Assembly: GCF_004137245.1 (NCBI RefSeq)
Contig: NZ_SDWS01000002.1
Coordinates: 372,001 to 436,000 of the forward strand
Reading direction: 5' to 3'
DNA length: 64,000 bases
DNA from: Nocardioides glacieisoli
GTDB lineage: Bacteria > Actinomycetota > Actinomycetes > Propionibacteriales > Nocardioidaceae
The position numbers and the translations under genes are program-made. This document shows positions 7,866 through 15,791 of this stretch, piece by piece; within the stretch, counting starts at the first letter, position 1, and each line of letters begins with the position of its first letter. The notes under the pieces were generated by a model. It worked only from the letters and a program-made list of their open reading frames with translations, had not been told where the DNA came from and ran no database searches.

Positions 7866-8740
7866 CCGGCTCGATCGAGGACCCGTGGGCACTGCTGCGC
7901 CGGCTCAAGCTTGGTCGCGAGGAGTTCTGCCAGCGACTTCTCACGATGCTGGTGCTGGAGGGGCCCTATCCCCGGTGGAACACGAGATCCACGCCCTCCG
8001 AGCGAGGACTGCGGTTCCTCCGCCGTCTCGACCAGCTCAGCTTTGGGATAGCCGAGTTCGACGACGCAGCCGTGTTCGTCGATGAGCTTGACCTCCCGTC
8101 GAGGGACGGGGTGGAGCCTGGATGTGCGCCGGACTACGCCGTCGTGACGGCGTCCCGTCTGTGGATCGTCGAGCTCAAGACCGAGGCGGCCAGCCATCGC
8201 GCCGATCAGGTGCCCTCGTACTTCGCATACGCCGCGCACCACCACCCGGACGCCCGCATCGACCTGACCTACATCTCGCCGCCCTTTCGCGGGCCAGCCC
8301 TGGAAGCCGCGAACGGCGGTCGATTCGCCCACCTGACCTGGCCCGACTTGATGCCGCTGGTGGTCGAGGTCTGGGGCCGTCAGCCCGGCGTGCTGGGCAG
8401 GATCGTCGAGGCGCTGTCGCAGACCCTCGAGGAGAGCGACGAGAAGTGGCAGGCCTGGCGCACGGGCAGGCTCGACGAGCCCGCGGCGGCCGCGCGTGCA
8501 CTTGCTCGACGTACGTCGGCGGACGGGCGCCAGCGGGCGCTGGATCACCGCTTCGACAGCATCGAAGAGCTCGAACAGGTGCGGGTCCAGCTGCGCGACG
8601 AGCTCATCCGGGACGGGAGCGACAGCCGTCCGTGGGTCTGGAGGGCCGCGACGAGCGGGGGCGAGGCATTGACGGCGACCGGCGCCGAGACGGGGTACGA
8701 GCTGCGCCTGTCGAGGTACACCGAGGGTCGCCTGGACTGA
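7862..8740 (+). CDS. PD-(D/E)XK nuclease-fold protein of the NERD-helicase cassette
   Basis: The product has 292 residues from a TTG start that overlaps the helicase stop. Residues about 85-130 contain a PD-(D/E)XK core: P90-D91 followed by a strand and E104-L-K106, then a helix with a conserved-looking Q (RADQVPSYF). The N-terminal 60 residues and the long C-terminal helical part (residues 190-290) have no recognised domain. Tight coupling to the NERD-helicase and the YbjN-like gene suggests a DNA-cutting module working with the helicase. Whether it cuts self or foreign DNA cannot be read from the sequence. The next gene is on the opposite strand, so the cassette ends here. Confidence 0.65.
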   Translation: MTGSIEDPWALLRRLKLGREEFCQRLLTMLVLEGPYPRWNTRSTPSERGLRFLRRLDQLSFGIAEFDDAAVFVDELDLPSRDGVEPGCAPDYAVVTASRLWIVELKTEAASHRADQVPSYFAYAAHHHPDARIDLTYISPPFRGPALEAANGGRFAHLTWPDLMPLVVEVWGRQPGVLGRIVEALSQTLEESDEKWQAWRTGRLDEPAAAARALARRTSADGRQRALDHRFDSIEELEQVRVQLRDELIRDGSDSRPWVWRAATSGGEALTATGAETGYELRLSRYTEGRLD

Positions 8741-8747
8741 TCAGAGC

Positions 8748-9137
8748 TCACTCGATCGAGCTGAGGTCCGGCGGTACGTCGACGGAGTGGGCCTGCAGCA
8801 CCTCGAGCGGCACCACCTCAAGTGCCATCTCGGACGTCGCGGCCAGGACCACCGGGGCGGCGACGCCGGCGTCGTACGCCTGGAGCCAGCGAGCCGCGAC
8901 AACGCACCAGCGATCACCCGGCACGAGGCCCGGAAAGTGCCACTCGGGGCGCGGGGTCGACAGGTCGTTGCCCACCGAGCGCTGGTGGGCGAGGAACTCC
9001 TCGGTCATGACCGCGCAGATCGCGTGGAGGCCGACGTCCTGCGGGCCGACCGTGCAGGTGCCGTCACGGTAGAAGCCGGTGACGGGGTCGGTGCCGCACG
9101 GTTCGAGGTTGCCGCCCAGGACGTTGCACTTGGTCAT
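8748..9137 (-). CDS. DUF2237 family protein
   Basis: The product has 129 residues from ATG at 9137. It shows the hallmarks of DUF2237 along its full length: NVLGG near the start, GFYRDG, a GPQDVGLHAICAVMTEEFL stretch, GNDLSTPRPEW and FPGLVPGDRWCV. Four cysteines are present in the first half or at conserved positions. No biochemical function is established for the family. The upstream ATG/GTG codons in frame were not chosen because family similarity begins at MTKCNVLGG. It converges with the PD-(D/E)XK gene, 7 bp apart, and its upstream region is shared with the SOS box at 9193. Confidence 0.85.
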   Translation of the reverse strand: MTKCNVLGGNLEPCGTDPVTGFYRDGTCTVGPQDVGLHAICAVMTEEFLAHQRSVGNDLSTPRPEWHFPGLVPGDRWCVVAARWLQAYDAGVAAPVVLAATSEMALEVVPLEVLQAHSVDVPPDLSSIE

Positions 9138-9192
9138 GGGACGAGCATGCCCGATGACCCCCGGTCCGAGTCGGCGAGGGTTGCGGCCATAT

Positions 9193-9208
9193 TCGAACAG
9201 GTGTACGA
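9193..9208. promoter_or_regulatory. LexA/SOS box-like site TCGAACAGGTGTACGA
   Basis: This 16-mer matches the mycobacterial/actinobacterial SOS box TCGAAC-N4-GTTCGA at all fixed positions except one (A for T at 9205). It lies in the 277-bp gap between the divergent DUF2237 and DUF222/HNH genes. In mycobacteria LexA boxes precede DUF222/HNH (13E12-type) genes, so control of the HNH gene is the more likely reading. Apart from this site the gap holds no recognisable gene. Confidence 0.6.
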
Positions 9209-9414
9209 TGACGTGCAAGCACGCCGATCCGGAACGGACCCGTCTGAGGCGACGGTGATCCCGGGATCGGGGCAGTCACCCATAGAACTCCGGTTGGTGC
9301 TCCGGGGACGCCAGACGGCTCACGGGTGGCGACCTGGCAATGGGCCGGAACGTCTCACCGCACCACCCCGGAATCAGGGTGGCTGTCCGTGACGCGCGCC
9401 GAGGAGGTGGCCCC

Positions 9415-10650
9415 TTGTCCGATCGACTGCACCCGATCGTCGAGTGTGCGGGCGACCTGCGGTCCACGCTGAAGGGCGTCGCGTCCGTCGAGCCGGCGTT
9501 CATGACGACGGGCCAGAAGGCCTCAGCGCTGGTCGCGCTGGCAGCTGCCCGTTCGCAGCTCGACGAGCTGGCGGCACGGGTGCTGGCGGCCTCCGACGAC
9601 CTCGCCGCCGACCACGGACTGCGTGACGCCTCGGCCTGGCTTGCCGTGCAGACCCGGACCACCCGACGTGAGGCACGTCAAGACCTGGTGCTCGGCCGCG
9701 CGCTCGAGCGGCACCCCTCGCTCGCCGTCGCCATGACTGCGGGGGAGCTGCGGTCCGAGCAGGCCCGGGTGATCGCGGAGGCGGTCGACGTCCTGCCCGT
9801 GCACGTGGACACCGAGACCCGTGACCGTGCGGAGTCCGCGCTGCTCGTGCTCGCTGATCAGCACGATGCCCGCGACCTCAAGCAGATCGGCAAGCGGATC
9901 CTCGACGTGGTTGCGCCCGACGTGGGCGAGTCCCACGAAGCGGCAACGCTGGCAGCCCAGGAGTCACGCGCGACGGCCGGGGTCGAGCTGACGCTGATCG
10001 ACGACGGTGAGGGCCGCTGCCACGGTCGCTTCACGGTTCCGACACACGTGGGTGCGATCCTGAAGCGCCACCTGCTGGCGCTCGCCAACCCAGCGCGCCA
10101 CACCGACGCCGAGCTCCGCGACGAGTCCGGCGACTGGAAGCCGCAGCGCCGCCGCTTGGGCGAGGCACTGGTGGAGTACGTCGAGCGCTACCCGGTCGAC
10201 TCGGCCCCGCAGACCGCCGGCGTGAACGCCACGGTCGTGGTCACCATGACGCTCGAGCAGCTGCTGTCCGACAACGCCACCGCCCTGCTCGACGACGGCA
10301 CCCGGATGACCGCGGGCCAGGCGCGCCGTCTCGCCTGCGAGGCGCGCATCGTCCCGGCGGTCCTAGGGACGAGATCCCAGCCGCTCGACCTGGGCCGCGC
10401 CGCACGGCTCTTCACCAAGGCCCAGCGCGTCGCCCTCGGTCTCCGGGACGGCGGTTGCACTGCTCGCGGATGTGAGACGTCTGCGTCGGGGTGCCACGCC
10501 CACCACGACGATCCTTGGTCCAGGGGCGGGCTCACCGAGCTCGCCAACGGACGGCTCCTGTGCCCACGGCACCACCGCCTCGCCCACGACCCCCGCTATG
10601 CGATGACGGTCCATGCCGACAACAAGGTCAGCTACGCCAGGCGGACGTAG
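9415..10650 (+). CDS. DUF222/HNH endonuclease family protein (13E12-type)
   Basis: The product has about 411 residues. Residues 1-320 correspond to the helical DUF222 region typical of actinobacterial 13E12-repeat proteins (motifs ASAWLAVQTRTTRREARQDL and GELRSEQARVIAEAV). The C-terminal 60 residues carry an HNH motif with paired cysteines (CTARGC), CHAHHDDPWSRGG and LCPRHHRLAHD. I chose TTG 9415 because a GAGGAGG ribosome site sits 7 nt upstream; the frame stays open to 9340. The family is abundant and often present in many genomic copies; nuclease activity is predicted only. An SOS-box-like site about 200 bp upstream suggests DNA-damage control. Confidence 0.83.
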   Translation: MSDRLHPIVECAGDLRSTLKGVASVEPAFMTTGQKASALVALAAARSQLDELAARVLAASDDLAADHGLRDASAWLAVQTRTTRREARQDLVLGRALERHPSLAVAMTAGELRSEQARVIAEAVDVLPVHVDTETRDRAESALLVLADQHDARDLKQIGKRILDVVAPDVGESHEAATLAAQESRATAGVELTLIDDGEGRCHGRFTVPTHVGAILKRHLLALANPARHTDAELRDESGDWKPQRRRLGEALVEYVERYPVDSAPQTAGVNATVVVTMTLEQLLSDNATALLDDGTRMTAGQARRLACEARIVPAVLGTRSQPLDLGRAARLFTKAQRVALGLRDGGCTARGCETSASGCHAHHDDPWSRGGLTELANGRLLCPRHHRLAHDPRYAMTVHADNKVSYARRT

Positions 10651-10674
10651 GCCGACCGTGAGCAGCGACCGTGG

Positions 10675-10683
10675 TTGTCCACA
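10675..10683 (+). promoter_or_regulatory. DnaA-box-like TTGTCCACA
   Basis: An exact match to the actinobacterial DnaA box TTGTCCACA, isolated in the 84-bp gap after the HNH gene. With no cluster around it, it is not an origin; it may be a chance match or a titration site. Confidence 0.3.
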
Positions 10684-10734
10684 GATGTGGCCGGGGGCCT
10701 CGCGGCGAGGTCGGTGTCGTCCTTGACTGAGGGC

Positions 10735-12045
10735 ATGCCCACCTCTCGGAGACGCACTCCCCGCAACCGGTCCGCCAAGCAGCGCCGCCGAGCCCACCGG
10801 CTGAGGCAGAGCGAGCAGCGCTCCACCGGCCAACGCCATCTCGTGGCGACCCTGCGACCCGGGGAGTCGCTCGAGCACCTGCTGACCGACGACGACCGGC
10901 GGTGCATGGAACTGGCGACCGACGCCGAGGCGCGCGGTGATGCCTGGGCCGCGTGGCACCACCATGTGTCGGGGCTCCTGGTCGAGGAGTCCCTCACCCA
11001 TCACCGCCTGCTCGAGCTCGCTCGCCTCGAGGACGAGGCGCCCGCATGGATGTCCTCCCGCTGGGCTGTCGACCAGTCGCTGCGCTGGATGCTGCTGACG
11101 AAGGACCCACGATGCGACCAGCTCGTCCGCACGGTGATGGCCGGCCTGCACTTCGATCAGGTCGAGTCCCTGCTCGACGACCCGGTCGGGCTCGTCGAGT
11201 ACGGCACCCTGCTCGCTGCGAGCGACTGGGTCTACCAGCAGCTCGCGGCCTACGAAGCGGGCGGGCTGCGTGACTTCCTCGACGCGCGCGCCGACCCTGG
11301 CCTTCTGGAGCGACTCGACCACATCGACGAGTGGGAGCGCGCGGCGGTCGCGGCGTACGAGCTGGTCGACGTCCAGGGCGACGTGCTGCGCACGCTCCGT
11401 CTCGGCGACGACGAGACAGTGGAGCTGCTCAACCTCGGTGCCACGACCGACATCGGGCCTGGCGCCACCGTCATCGGTCGTGTGGTGCCCGTGTCGGTCT
11501 GGCCGTTCGCGATGTTCGAGTCACGGCCGCTGCCGGTGGACGAGGTGACCGCGCGCGACGTCGCCGACCGGATGCGGGACGACGATGACGACCTGGGCTG
11601 GTTCCGGGCGCTCGCGGCTGCCCATGACTCCGGGCGATTGCCCGCAGGGTCGACGTGGGGCCACGGCACGCTGTGGTCCACCGACATCGTCCCGATGGAG
11701 CAGTGGGCGAAGAGCGAGGAGAACCACCACGTGCTGGAGGAAGGAGGCGAGGAAGCCGGACGGGTGACCGAGCTGAAGGCTGCCGGTCTGTCCGGTCGCG
11801 TCGCCAATGACGTGTGCGTGGCCGAGCTCGGGTTGGTCGTGGCCAAGGTCACCGGAGATGCCGGGGCGATCGCACCCCACGTCACCGCCGTGATGATGGA
11901 TCCACGTGTCTTCGAGGCGCTGAAGCAGCACAGCACGCTCGACGGGAGCGGGCCGTTCTGGCGCATCCTGGCGGCGGCGACGCCTTCACCCGTCCGCGAC
12001 CGGTGCGTGCGGCTGGCGGAGCTCAGCGAGGAGCGGGCTGCCTAG
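10735..12045 (+). CDS. Hypothetical protein, 436 aa
   Basis: I do not recognise this gene. The product starts with a strongly basic stretch (RRRTPRNRSAKQRRRAHRLR) and continues as a mixed helical protein rich in W, H and acidic residues, without transmembrane segments or a signal peptide. ATG 10735 was preferred over the in-frame GTG/ATG region upstream because it follows GAGGG and begins the basic tail. It ends 4 nt into the convergent kinase gene. The basic N-terminus could bind nucleic acid, but this is only a suggestion. Coding status is supported by its length, codon use and the absence of a better frame. Confidence 0.6.
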   Translation: MPTSRRRTPRNRSAKQRRRAHRLRQSEQRSTGQRHLVATLRPGESLEHLLTDDDRRCMELATDAEARGDAWAAWHHHVSGLLVEESLTHHRLLELARLEDEAPAWMSSRWAVDQSLRWMLLTKDPRCDQLVRTVMAGLHFDQVESLLDDPVGLVEYGTLLAASDWVYQQLAAYEAGGLRDFLDARADPGLLERLDHIDEWERAAVAAYELVDVQGDVLRTLRLGDDETVELLNLGATTDIGPGATVIGRVVPVSVWPFAMFESRPLPVDEVTARDVADRMRDDDDDLGWFRALAAAHDSGRLPAGSTWGHGTLWSTDIVPMEQWAKSEENHHVLEEGGEEAGRVTELKAAGLSGRVANDVCVAELGLVVAKVTGDAGAIAPHVTAVMMDPRVFEALKQHSTLDGSGPFWRILAAATPSPVRDRCVRLAELSEERAA

Positions 12046-12698
12046 ACGCGCGGTGCCGCGCCGTCAGCACGAACGACGAGGTCGGCTGCATCCCTGGCCG
12101 CCGCCACCAGCCGCGCGTTGGCCTCGTCGACCTGGTCGACCCAGGCACCGGCGGCGTCGGGCGACTTCCCGAACCGCTCGTGCCGCCGGACCAGGCGCTC
12201 GCGGCGTACGTCGTCGGAAAGGTCGACGTACCAGCACTCGGCCAGCAGCGGGCGTACGTGCTCCCAGCCAGCGTCCGCGAGCAGCAGGTAGTTGCCCTCG
12301 GTGATCACCAGTCGCGCCGAGGGCGGGATGGCGATGGCGGCGGCGATGGGTTGCTCGAGGTCGCGCTCGAAGCCGGGGACGTAGAGGACCGAGTCCGGCG
12401 CGGAGTGCAGGCGCGAGAGCGCGGAGACGTAGCCATCGACGTCGAACGTCTCCGGCGCGCCCTTGCGGTCACGCAGGCCGAGCCGGTCGAGCTGGACGTC
12501 GGCGAGGTGGAAGCCGTCCATCGGCAGGTGGCCGACCTCGGGACCGAGCTCCGCGAGCAGGACGGCGGTCAGCGTCGACTTGCCGGCTCCAGGAGGGCCG
12601 GTGATGCCGAGGATCGCGCGGCCGTGGGTGGGGATCAGCGCGCGGGCACGCTCGACCAGGTCTGGTTTCGAGGCTCGCTCCGCTCGCACCTCAACCAC
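12042..12698 (-). CDS. Uridine kinase-like P-loop kinase
   Basis: The product has about 218 residues. It contains a Walker A motif GPPGAGKST near residue 30, a DGFHL motif like that of uridine kinase/phosphoribulokinase-type enzymes, and a TEGNYLLL strand typical of this nucleoside/sugar kinase group. It probably phosphorylates a small metabolite such as a nucleoside, sugar or pantothenate-like substrate; the substrate is not readable. The 5' end is unusual: all plausible starts (GTG 12698, GTG 12689) lie inside a dispersed repeat element, with a partial second copy just upstream. The first dozen residues are therefore repeat-encoded and the true start is uncertain. Confidence 0.72.
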   Translation of the reverse strand: MVEVRAERASKPDLVERARALIPTHGRAILGITGPPGAGKSTLTAVLLAELGPEVGHLPMDGFHLADVQLDRLGLRDRKGAPETFDVDGYVSALSRLHSAPDSVLYVPGFERDLEQPIAAAIAIPPSARLVITEGNYLLLADAGWEHVRPLLAECWYVDLSDDVRRERLVRRHERFGKSPDAAGAWVDQVDEANARLVAAARDAADLVVRADGAAPRV

Positions 12699-12701
12699 CG
12701 A
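12664..12701 (-). repeat. Dispersed 38-bp element, copy A
   Basis: Copy of the family whose consensus begins TCGGTGGTTGAGGTGCGAGC and ends AGCCTCGAAACC (read on the minus strand here). The core GCGAGCG/AGCGAGC is internally palindromic. It overlaps the 5' end of the kinase gene and provides its start codons. Confidence 0.8.
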
Positions 12702-12705
12702 AAGA

Positions 12706-12729
12706 CTTCGCTCGCACCTCAACCACCGA
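12706..12729 (-). repeat. Partial tandem copy of the dispersed element
   Basis: A 24-bp fragment (CTTCGCTCGCACCTCAACCA and on) repeats the second half of the adjacent full copy, suggesting a local duplication or slippage event. Confidence 0.7.
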
Positions 12730-12738
12730 GGGGACGCA

Positions 12739-13566
12739 TCACCGCGTCCCGTAGGTCCGGCTCACGACCTCGTCGAAGATCCGGTCGGGAAGCAGGTCGC
12801 GCGAGGTGGTGATCATCCGGGCGCCGCGGCCGACGGGGTAGCGGGCTGCTGGACGGGAGACGGTGGCGGCCTTCACGATCTTGTCCGCCACCTCCTCGGG
12901 CGTCGAGGCGCGCGACGGCTCGTCGAAGCGCCGCATGACGTCGAACGCCTTGCGCGCCCACTCGGCGTACGGCCCCGACCCTGAGCGCTCGAGCAGCGAG
13001 TCACGGGCGATCTCGTTCCACTCGGTCCTGATCGGGCCGGGCTCGATGAGCACGACCTTGATGCCGAAGGGGCGCAGCTCCATGCGGAGGCTGTCGCTGA
13101 AGCCCTCCACGGCGAACTTGGTCGCGTGGTACCACGCACCGAACGGCTCGTAGAACTTCCCGCCGATCGAGGAGATGTTGATGATGCGGCCCGACTTCTG
13201 CGCGCGCATGTGCGGCGTCACGAGCTGGACCAGGCGGGCGAGGCCGAAGACGTTGACCTCGAACTGGCGCCGCGCCTTGTCGATCGGCACGTCCTCGACG
13301 GCGCCGTACGACCCGTAGCCGGCGTTGTTGACCAGGACGTCGATCCGCCCCTGCTCCTCGAGAATCCGCGCGATCCCGGCTGTCATCGAGGCGTCGTCGG
13401 TGACGTCCATGGCGAAGGTGTGGACGCCTTCCGAGGCCAGTCCAGCCATCTTGTCGACGCGGCGGGCGACGGCGTACACCGTGAAGCCCTGGGACGCGAA
13501 AGCGCGGGCGGTGGACTCGCCGATGCCGGAGGATCCGCCGGTGACCAGTGCTACGGGAGTGCTCAT
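12739..13566 (-). CDS. Short-chain dehydrogenase/reductase (SDR)
   Basis: The product has 275 residues. The N-terminus carries the Rossmann motif TGGSSGIG, then NNAG near residue 83 and a catalytic S...YHATK (Y-x3-K) triad around 137-155, so this is a classical NAD(P)-dependent SDR. The C-terminal region keeps the EPGPIRTEW loop seen in SDRs acting on lipids, ketones or retinol-like substrates. The substrate is unknown. ATG 13566 is preceded at exactly 6 nt by TACGCT, which fits a leaderless transcript. Upstream in-frame codons extend to 13704 but lie before this promoter. Confidence 0.87.
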   Translation of the reverse strand: MSTPVALVTGGSSGIGESTARAFASQGFTVYAVARRVDKMAGLASEGVHTFAMDVTDDASMTAGIARILEEQGRIDVLVNNAGYGSYGAVEDVPIDKARRQFEVNVFGLARLVQLVTPHMRAQKSGRIINISSIGGKFYEPFGAWYHATKFAVEGFSDSLRMELRPFGIKVVLIEPGPIRTEWNEIARDSLLERSGSGPYAEWARKAFDVMRRFDEPSRASTPEEVADKIVKAATVSRPAARYPVGRGARMITTSRDLLPDRIFDEVVSRTYGTR

Positions 13567-13572
13567 GCGGCG

Positions 13573-13578
13573 AGCGTA
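13573..13578 (-). promoter_or_regulatory. -10 hexamer TACGCT of leaderless SDR gene
   Basis: TACGCT ends 6 nt before the ATG at 13566, putting the transcription start at the initiation codon. Confidence 0.5.
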
Positions 13579-13642
13579 GTGCGACCCCGATTTCGTCCTC
13601 CATGGGTGCATCTCACCTGGAAGGGCGCATAATGGACAGACG

Positions 13643-13864
13643 ATGACCAGTTCGCACGGCTCACGGCCGAGACACCTCAGCAGCAGTCCGTTCGCCCCCG
13701 CCACGGAGCAGGTGGTGGAGGTCTTCGAGGTCGGCGACCGCGTCTGCCACGACCTCTACGGCCTCGGCGTCGTCACCGCCCTCGACACCCATGCGGTGAC
13801 GGTCGACTTCGGCGAGCAGTCGGTGCGGATCAAGCCGCCCTACGCCAAGCTCCAGCACCTCTGA
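13643..13864 (+). CDS. Small tudor/SH3-like protein, 73 aa
   Basis: The product has 73 residues. After a disordered first third, residues 28-73 form a compact beta-barrel-like segment with the pattern GDRVCHDLYGLGVV...VTVDFG...IKPPYAKLQ. The same pattern occurs in the C-terminal tudor-like domain of UvrD/PcrA helicases, which binds RNA polymerase, and in other stand-alone small actinobacterial proteins. A protein- or nucleic-acid-binding role is possible but not shown. It converges with the next gene and overlaps it by 35 bp at the 3' ends. Confidence 0.6.
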   Translation: MTSSHGSRPRHLSSSPFAPATEQVVEVFEVGDRVCHDLYGLGVVTALDTHAVTVDFGEQSVRIKPPYAKLQHL

Positions 13865-14240
13865 CCCAGGGCCAGTCGCGCTCCCAGGGCGCTTCGTCGT
13901 CCATCTTGGCGTAGTACTTCGCCAGGTGGCTCTTGGCGCGGTCGACGTCCTTCGTGGGCATGTCGACGCCACCGCGGCCGCCGACCATGACGTTGCCGGC
14001 AGCCATCACTCCCCTCGGGACGGCGCGTAGCCGACCGTCGACGAGGTCGGCGATGAGCAGCTTGTAGGCCGTGAAGTTGTCCTTCTTCTCGGCGTCGTAC
14101 CAGACGTGCGCGTCGCGATACTTCTCGTTGGGCTCGTCCTCGGCGCCCGCCCACGCGCGTACGCGCTTCTCGGCGGCGTCGCCGTCCCACTCGTGATCGC
14201 GGTCGGCGAGGGGCAGGTCCTGGAAGCTGGTCACGGCCAT
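13830..14240 (-). CDS. Small protein resembling phage prohead-associated domain
   Basis: The product has 136 residues from ATG 14240. The stretch YDAEKKDNFTAYKLLIADL, then VPRGV and GARGGVD-like GGRGGVDMP, followed by HLAKYYAKM, resembles a domain found next to or within phage prohead protease-type proteins and in free-standing actinobacterial proteins. No phage genes are nearby, so it is not a prophage sign by itself. Its function is unknown. It is divergent from the serine hydrolase gene, with 65 bp between them. The W-rich C-terminus (ERDWPWVRGAGAW) is distinctive. Confidence 0.55.
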   Translation of the reverse strand: MAVTSFQDLPLADRDHEWDGDAAEKRVRAWAGAEDEPNEKYRDAHVWYDAEKKDNFTAYKLLIADLVDGRLRAVPRGVMAAGNVMVGGRGGVDMPTKDVDRAKSHLAKYYAKMDDEAPWERDWPWVRGAGAWRRAA

Positions 14241-14293
14241 GCGGCTACGGTCCCTCCGCCCCTGGCGCAGGTCCACACCCGTTCGGGCGGGCG

Positions 14294-14299
14294 TACCGT
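14294..14299 (+). promoter_or_regulatory. -10 hexamer TACCGT of leaderless serine hydrolase gene
   Basis: TACCGT ends exactly 6 nt before ATG 14306. Confidence 0.45.
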
Positions 14300-14305
14300 C
14301 GGTCC

Positions 14306-15439
14306 ATGGCTGATCTCGAGGCAGTGCTGCGGCCGTACGTCGACTCGGGGGCGGTGCCCGGTCTCGTGGCGCTGGTCGCACGCGGGGACGACGTCGAGGT
14401 CGCGGCCCTCGGGCTGCAGGGGACGAGCGGGGCTCTCATGCGGCGCGACTCGATCTTCCGCGGTGCGTCGATCACCAAGCCGTTGACAGCGGCGCTGGCC
14501 CTGATGGTGGTCGAGGAAGGCTTGTTCGACCTCGATGACCCGGTCGGCGACTTCCTCCCCGAGCTGGCGTCGCCTCGCGTGCTACGCACTCTCGACAGCG
14601 AGCTCGCCGACACGGTGCCGGTCGACCGGCCGATCACCGCGCGCCACCTGCTGACCGGGACGGCCGGTCACGGCTTCGCGACCTGGGAGTCGCCGGTGAT
14701 CGGGCTGCTGATGGAGCGGCTCGGCCAGGCCGCCGATGACATCCACGAGGTGCCCGAGCCGGACGAGTGGATGCGGCGGCTCGGTGAGATTCCGCTCATG
14801 CACCAGCCGGGGGAGGGGTGGACCTACAACGCGTCGTACGACGTCCTCGCTGTCCTGCTGGCCCGCGCGTCCGGGAAGTCCTTCGCCGACCTGATGGCTG
14901 ACTACCTGCTCGGCCAGCTCGGCATGGTCGACAGCGGCTTCCACGTCCCAGCGGAGAAGCTTGACCGGTTCACCACGTTGTGGTCCCGGGACGACGGCGG
15001 TGTCCTGCAGGTCAGCGACGAGCCCGACGGTGTCTTCACCAAAGAGCCGGCCTTCGCATCCGGATCGGGCGGGATCGTGACGACGGTCGACGACTGGCTG
15101 AGGTTCGGCCGGATGCTGCTCGGCGGCGGAATGGGTCAGGGCTGGCGGATCATGCACGAGGACTCGGCGCGGCTCATGATGAGCGACCAGATCACGCCGG
15201 CGCACCGCGAGCTGGGCGGCTTCTTCCTCGACGGCCAGGGCTGGGGGTTCGGCGGCGGGGTCGACACCGAGGTGATCGACCCGTGGAACGTGGTCGGCCG
15301 CTACGGCTGGGTCGGCGGCACCGGCACGTCGGCGTACGTCCATCCCGACGAGACCGTCGCGGTGCTGCTGACGCAGGTCGGGCTGGCGGACCCGGCGATG
15401 GAGCTGCTGCAGGCGTTCTGGCGGTACTCGAAGGGTTAG
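14306..15439 (+). CDS. Beta-lactamase family serine hydrolase
   Basis: The product has 377 residues without a signal peptide. It shows the class C/penicillin-binding-like signature: S-I-T-K (SxxK) near residue 54, YNASYD (the Y-x-N position) near 173, and a C-terminal GGTGTS segment near 333 at the KTG-like position. Family members are esterases, peptidases or transpeptidase-like hydrolases; a cytoplasmic esterase or amidase is the likeliest, as no export signal is seen. The stop codon is followed after 1 nt by a copy of the dispersed 38-bp element. A leaderless promoter is indicated by TACCGT 6 nt upstream. Confidence 0.83.
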   Translation: MADLEAVLRPYVDSGAVPGLVALVARGDDVEVAALGLQGTSGALMRRDSIFRGASITKPLTAALALMVVEEGLFDLDDPVGDFLPELASPRVLRTLDSELADTVPVDRPITARHLLTGTAGHGFATWESPVIGLLMERLGQAADDIHEVPEPDEWMRRLGEIPLMHQPGEGWTYNASYDVLAVLLARASGKSFADLMADYLLGQLGMVDSGFHVPAEKLDRFTTLWSRDDGGVLQVSDEPDGVFTKEPAFASGSGGIVTTVDDWLRFGRMLLGGGMGQGWRIMHEDSARLMMSDQITPAHRELGGFFLDGQGWGFGGGVDTEVIDPWNVVGRYGWVGGTGTSAYVHPDETVAVLLTQVGLADPAMELLQAFWRYSKG

Positions 15440-15440
15440 T

Positions 15441-15478
15441 GGTTTCGAGGCTCGCTGCGCTCGCACCTCAACCACCGA
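15441..15478 (-). repeat. Dispersed 38-bp element, copy B
   Basis: A full copy, same orientation as copy A, lies directly after the stop codon of the serine hydrolase gene. Its internal palindrome could fold as a hairpin in the 3' end of that transcript. Confidence 0.85.
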
Positions 15479-15547
15479 TGGGCGGCGAGGTGCCCGGCCA
15501 CCCCGATGGACCTTGCGTCGTCGCACGCCCTCGCTACGTTGGAACGC

Positions 15548-15787
15548 ATGACTGACGAGGAGAAGCAGGCAGCGATCGAGGCAGCCCAGCGAGTGGTCGA
15601 CGAGGTGAGCTCGTACCAGTACAGCGCGGAGGACGACACGATCGCGCAGCAGCTCGACGAGGGTCTCGCGAAGGCGCAGGTCTCGCTGAGCGACGACGAG
15701 CGCACGCGCATCCTGGCCGAGATCGACGGGATGAAGGACGAGCAGTCGAGCGCACCGCAGGTGCGGTCCGCGTCGCCGGTGGGGTGA
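15548..15787 (+). CDS. Small acidic hypothetical protein, 79 aa
   Basis: The product is a 79-residue acidic, mostly helical protein (motifs EEKQAAIEAAQRVVDEV and SDDERTRILAEID). I do not recognise a family. ATG 15548 lies 7 nt after TACGTT, which fits a leaderless transcript. It ends 4 bp before the DinB gene and is probably cotranscribed with it. Confidence 0.55.
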   Translation: MTDEEKQAAIEAAQRVVDEVSSYQYSAEDDTIAQQLDEGLAKAQVSLSDDERTRILAEIDGMKDEQSSAPQVRSASPVG

Positions 15788-15791
15788 GCCG

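Noticed and set aside
13830..14240. Prophage remnant
   Set aside because: A single phage-like domain protein with no integrase, terminase, capsid or attachment-site repeats around it.
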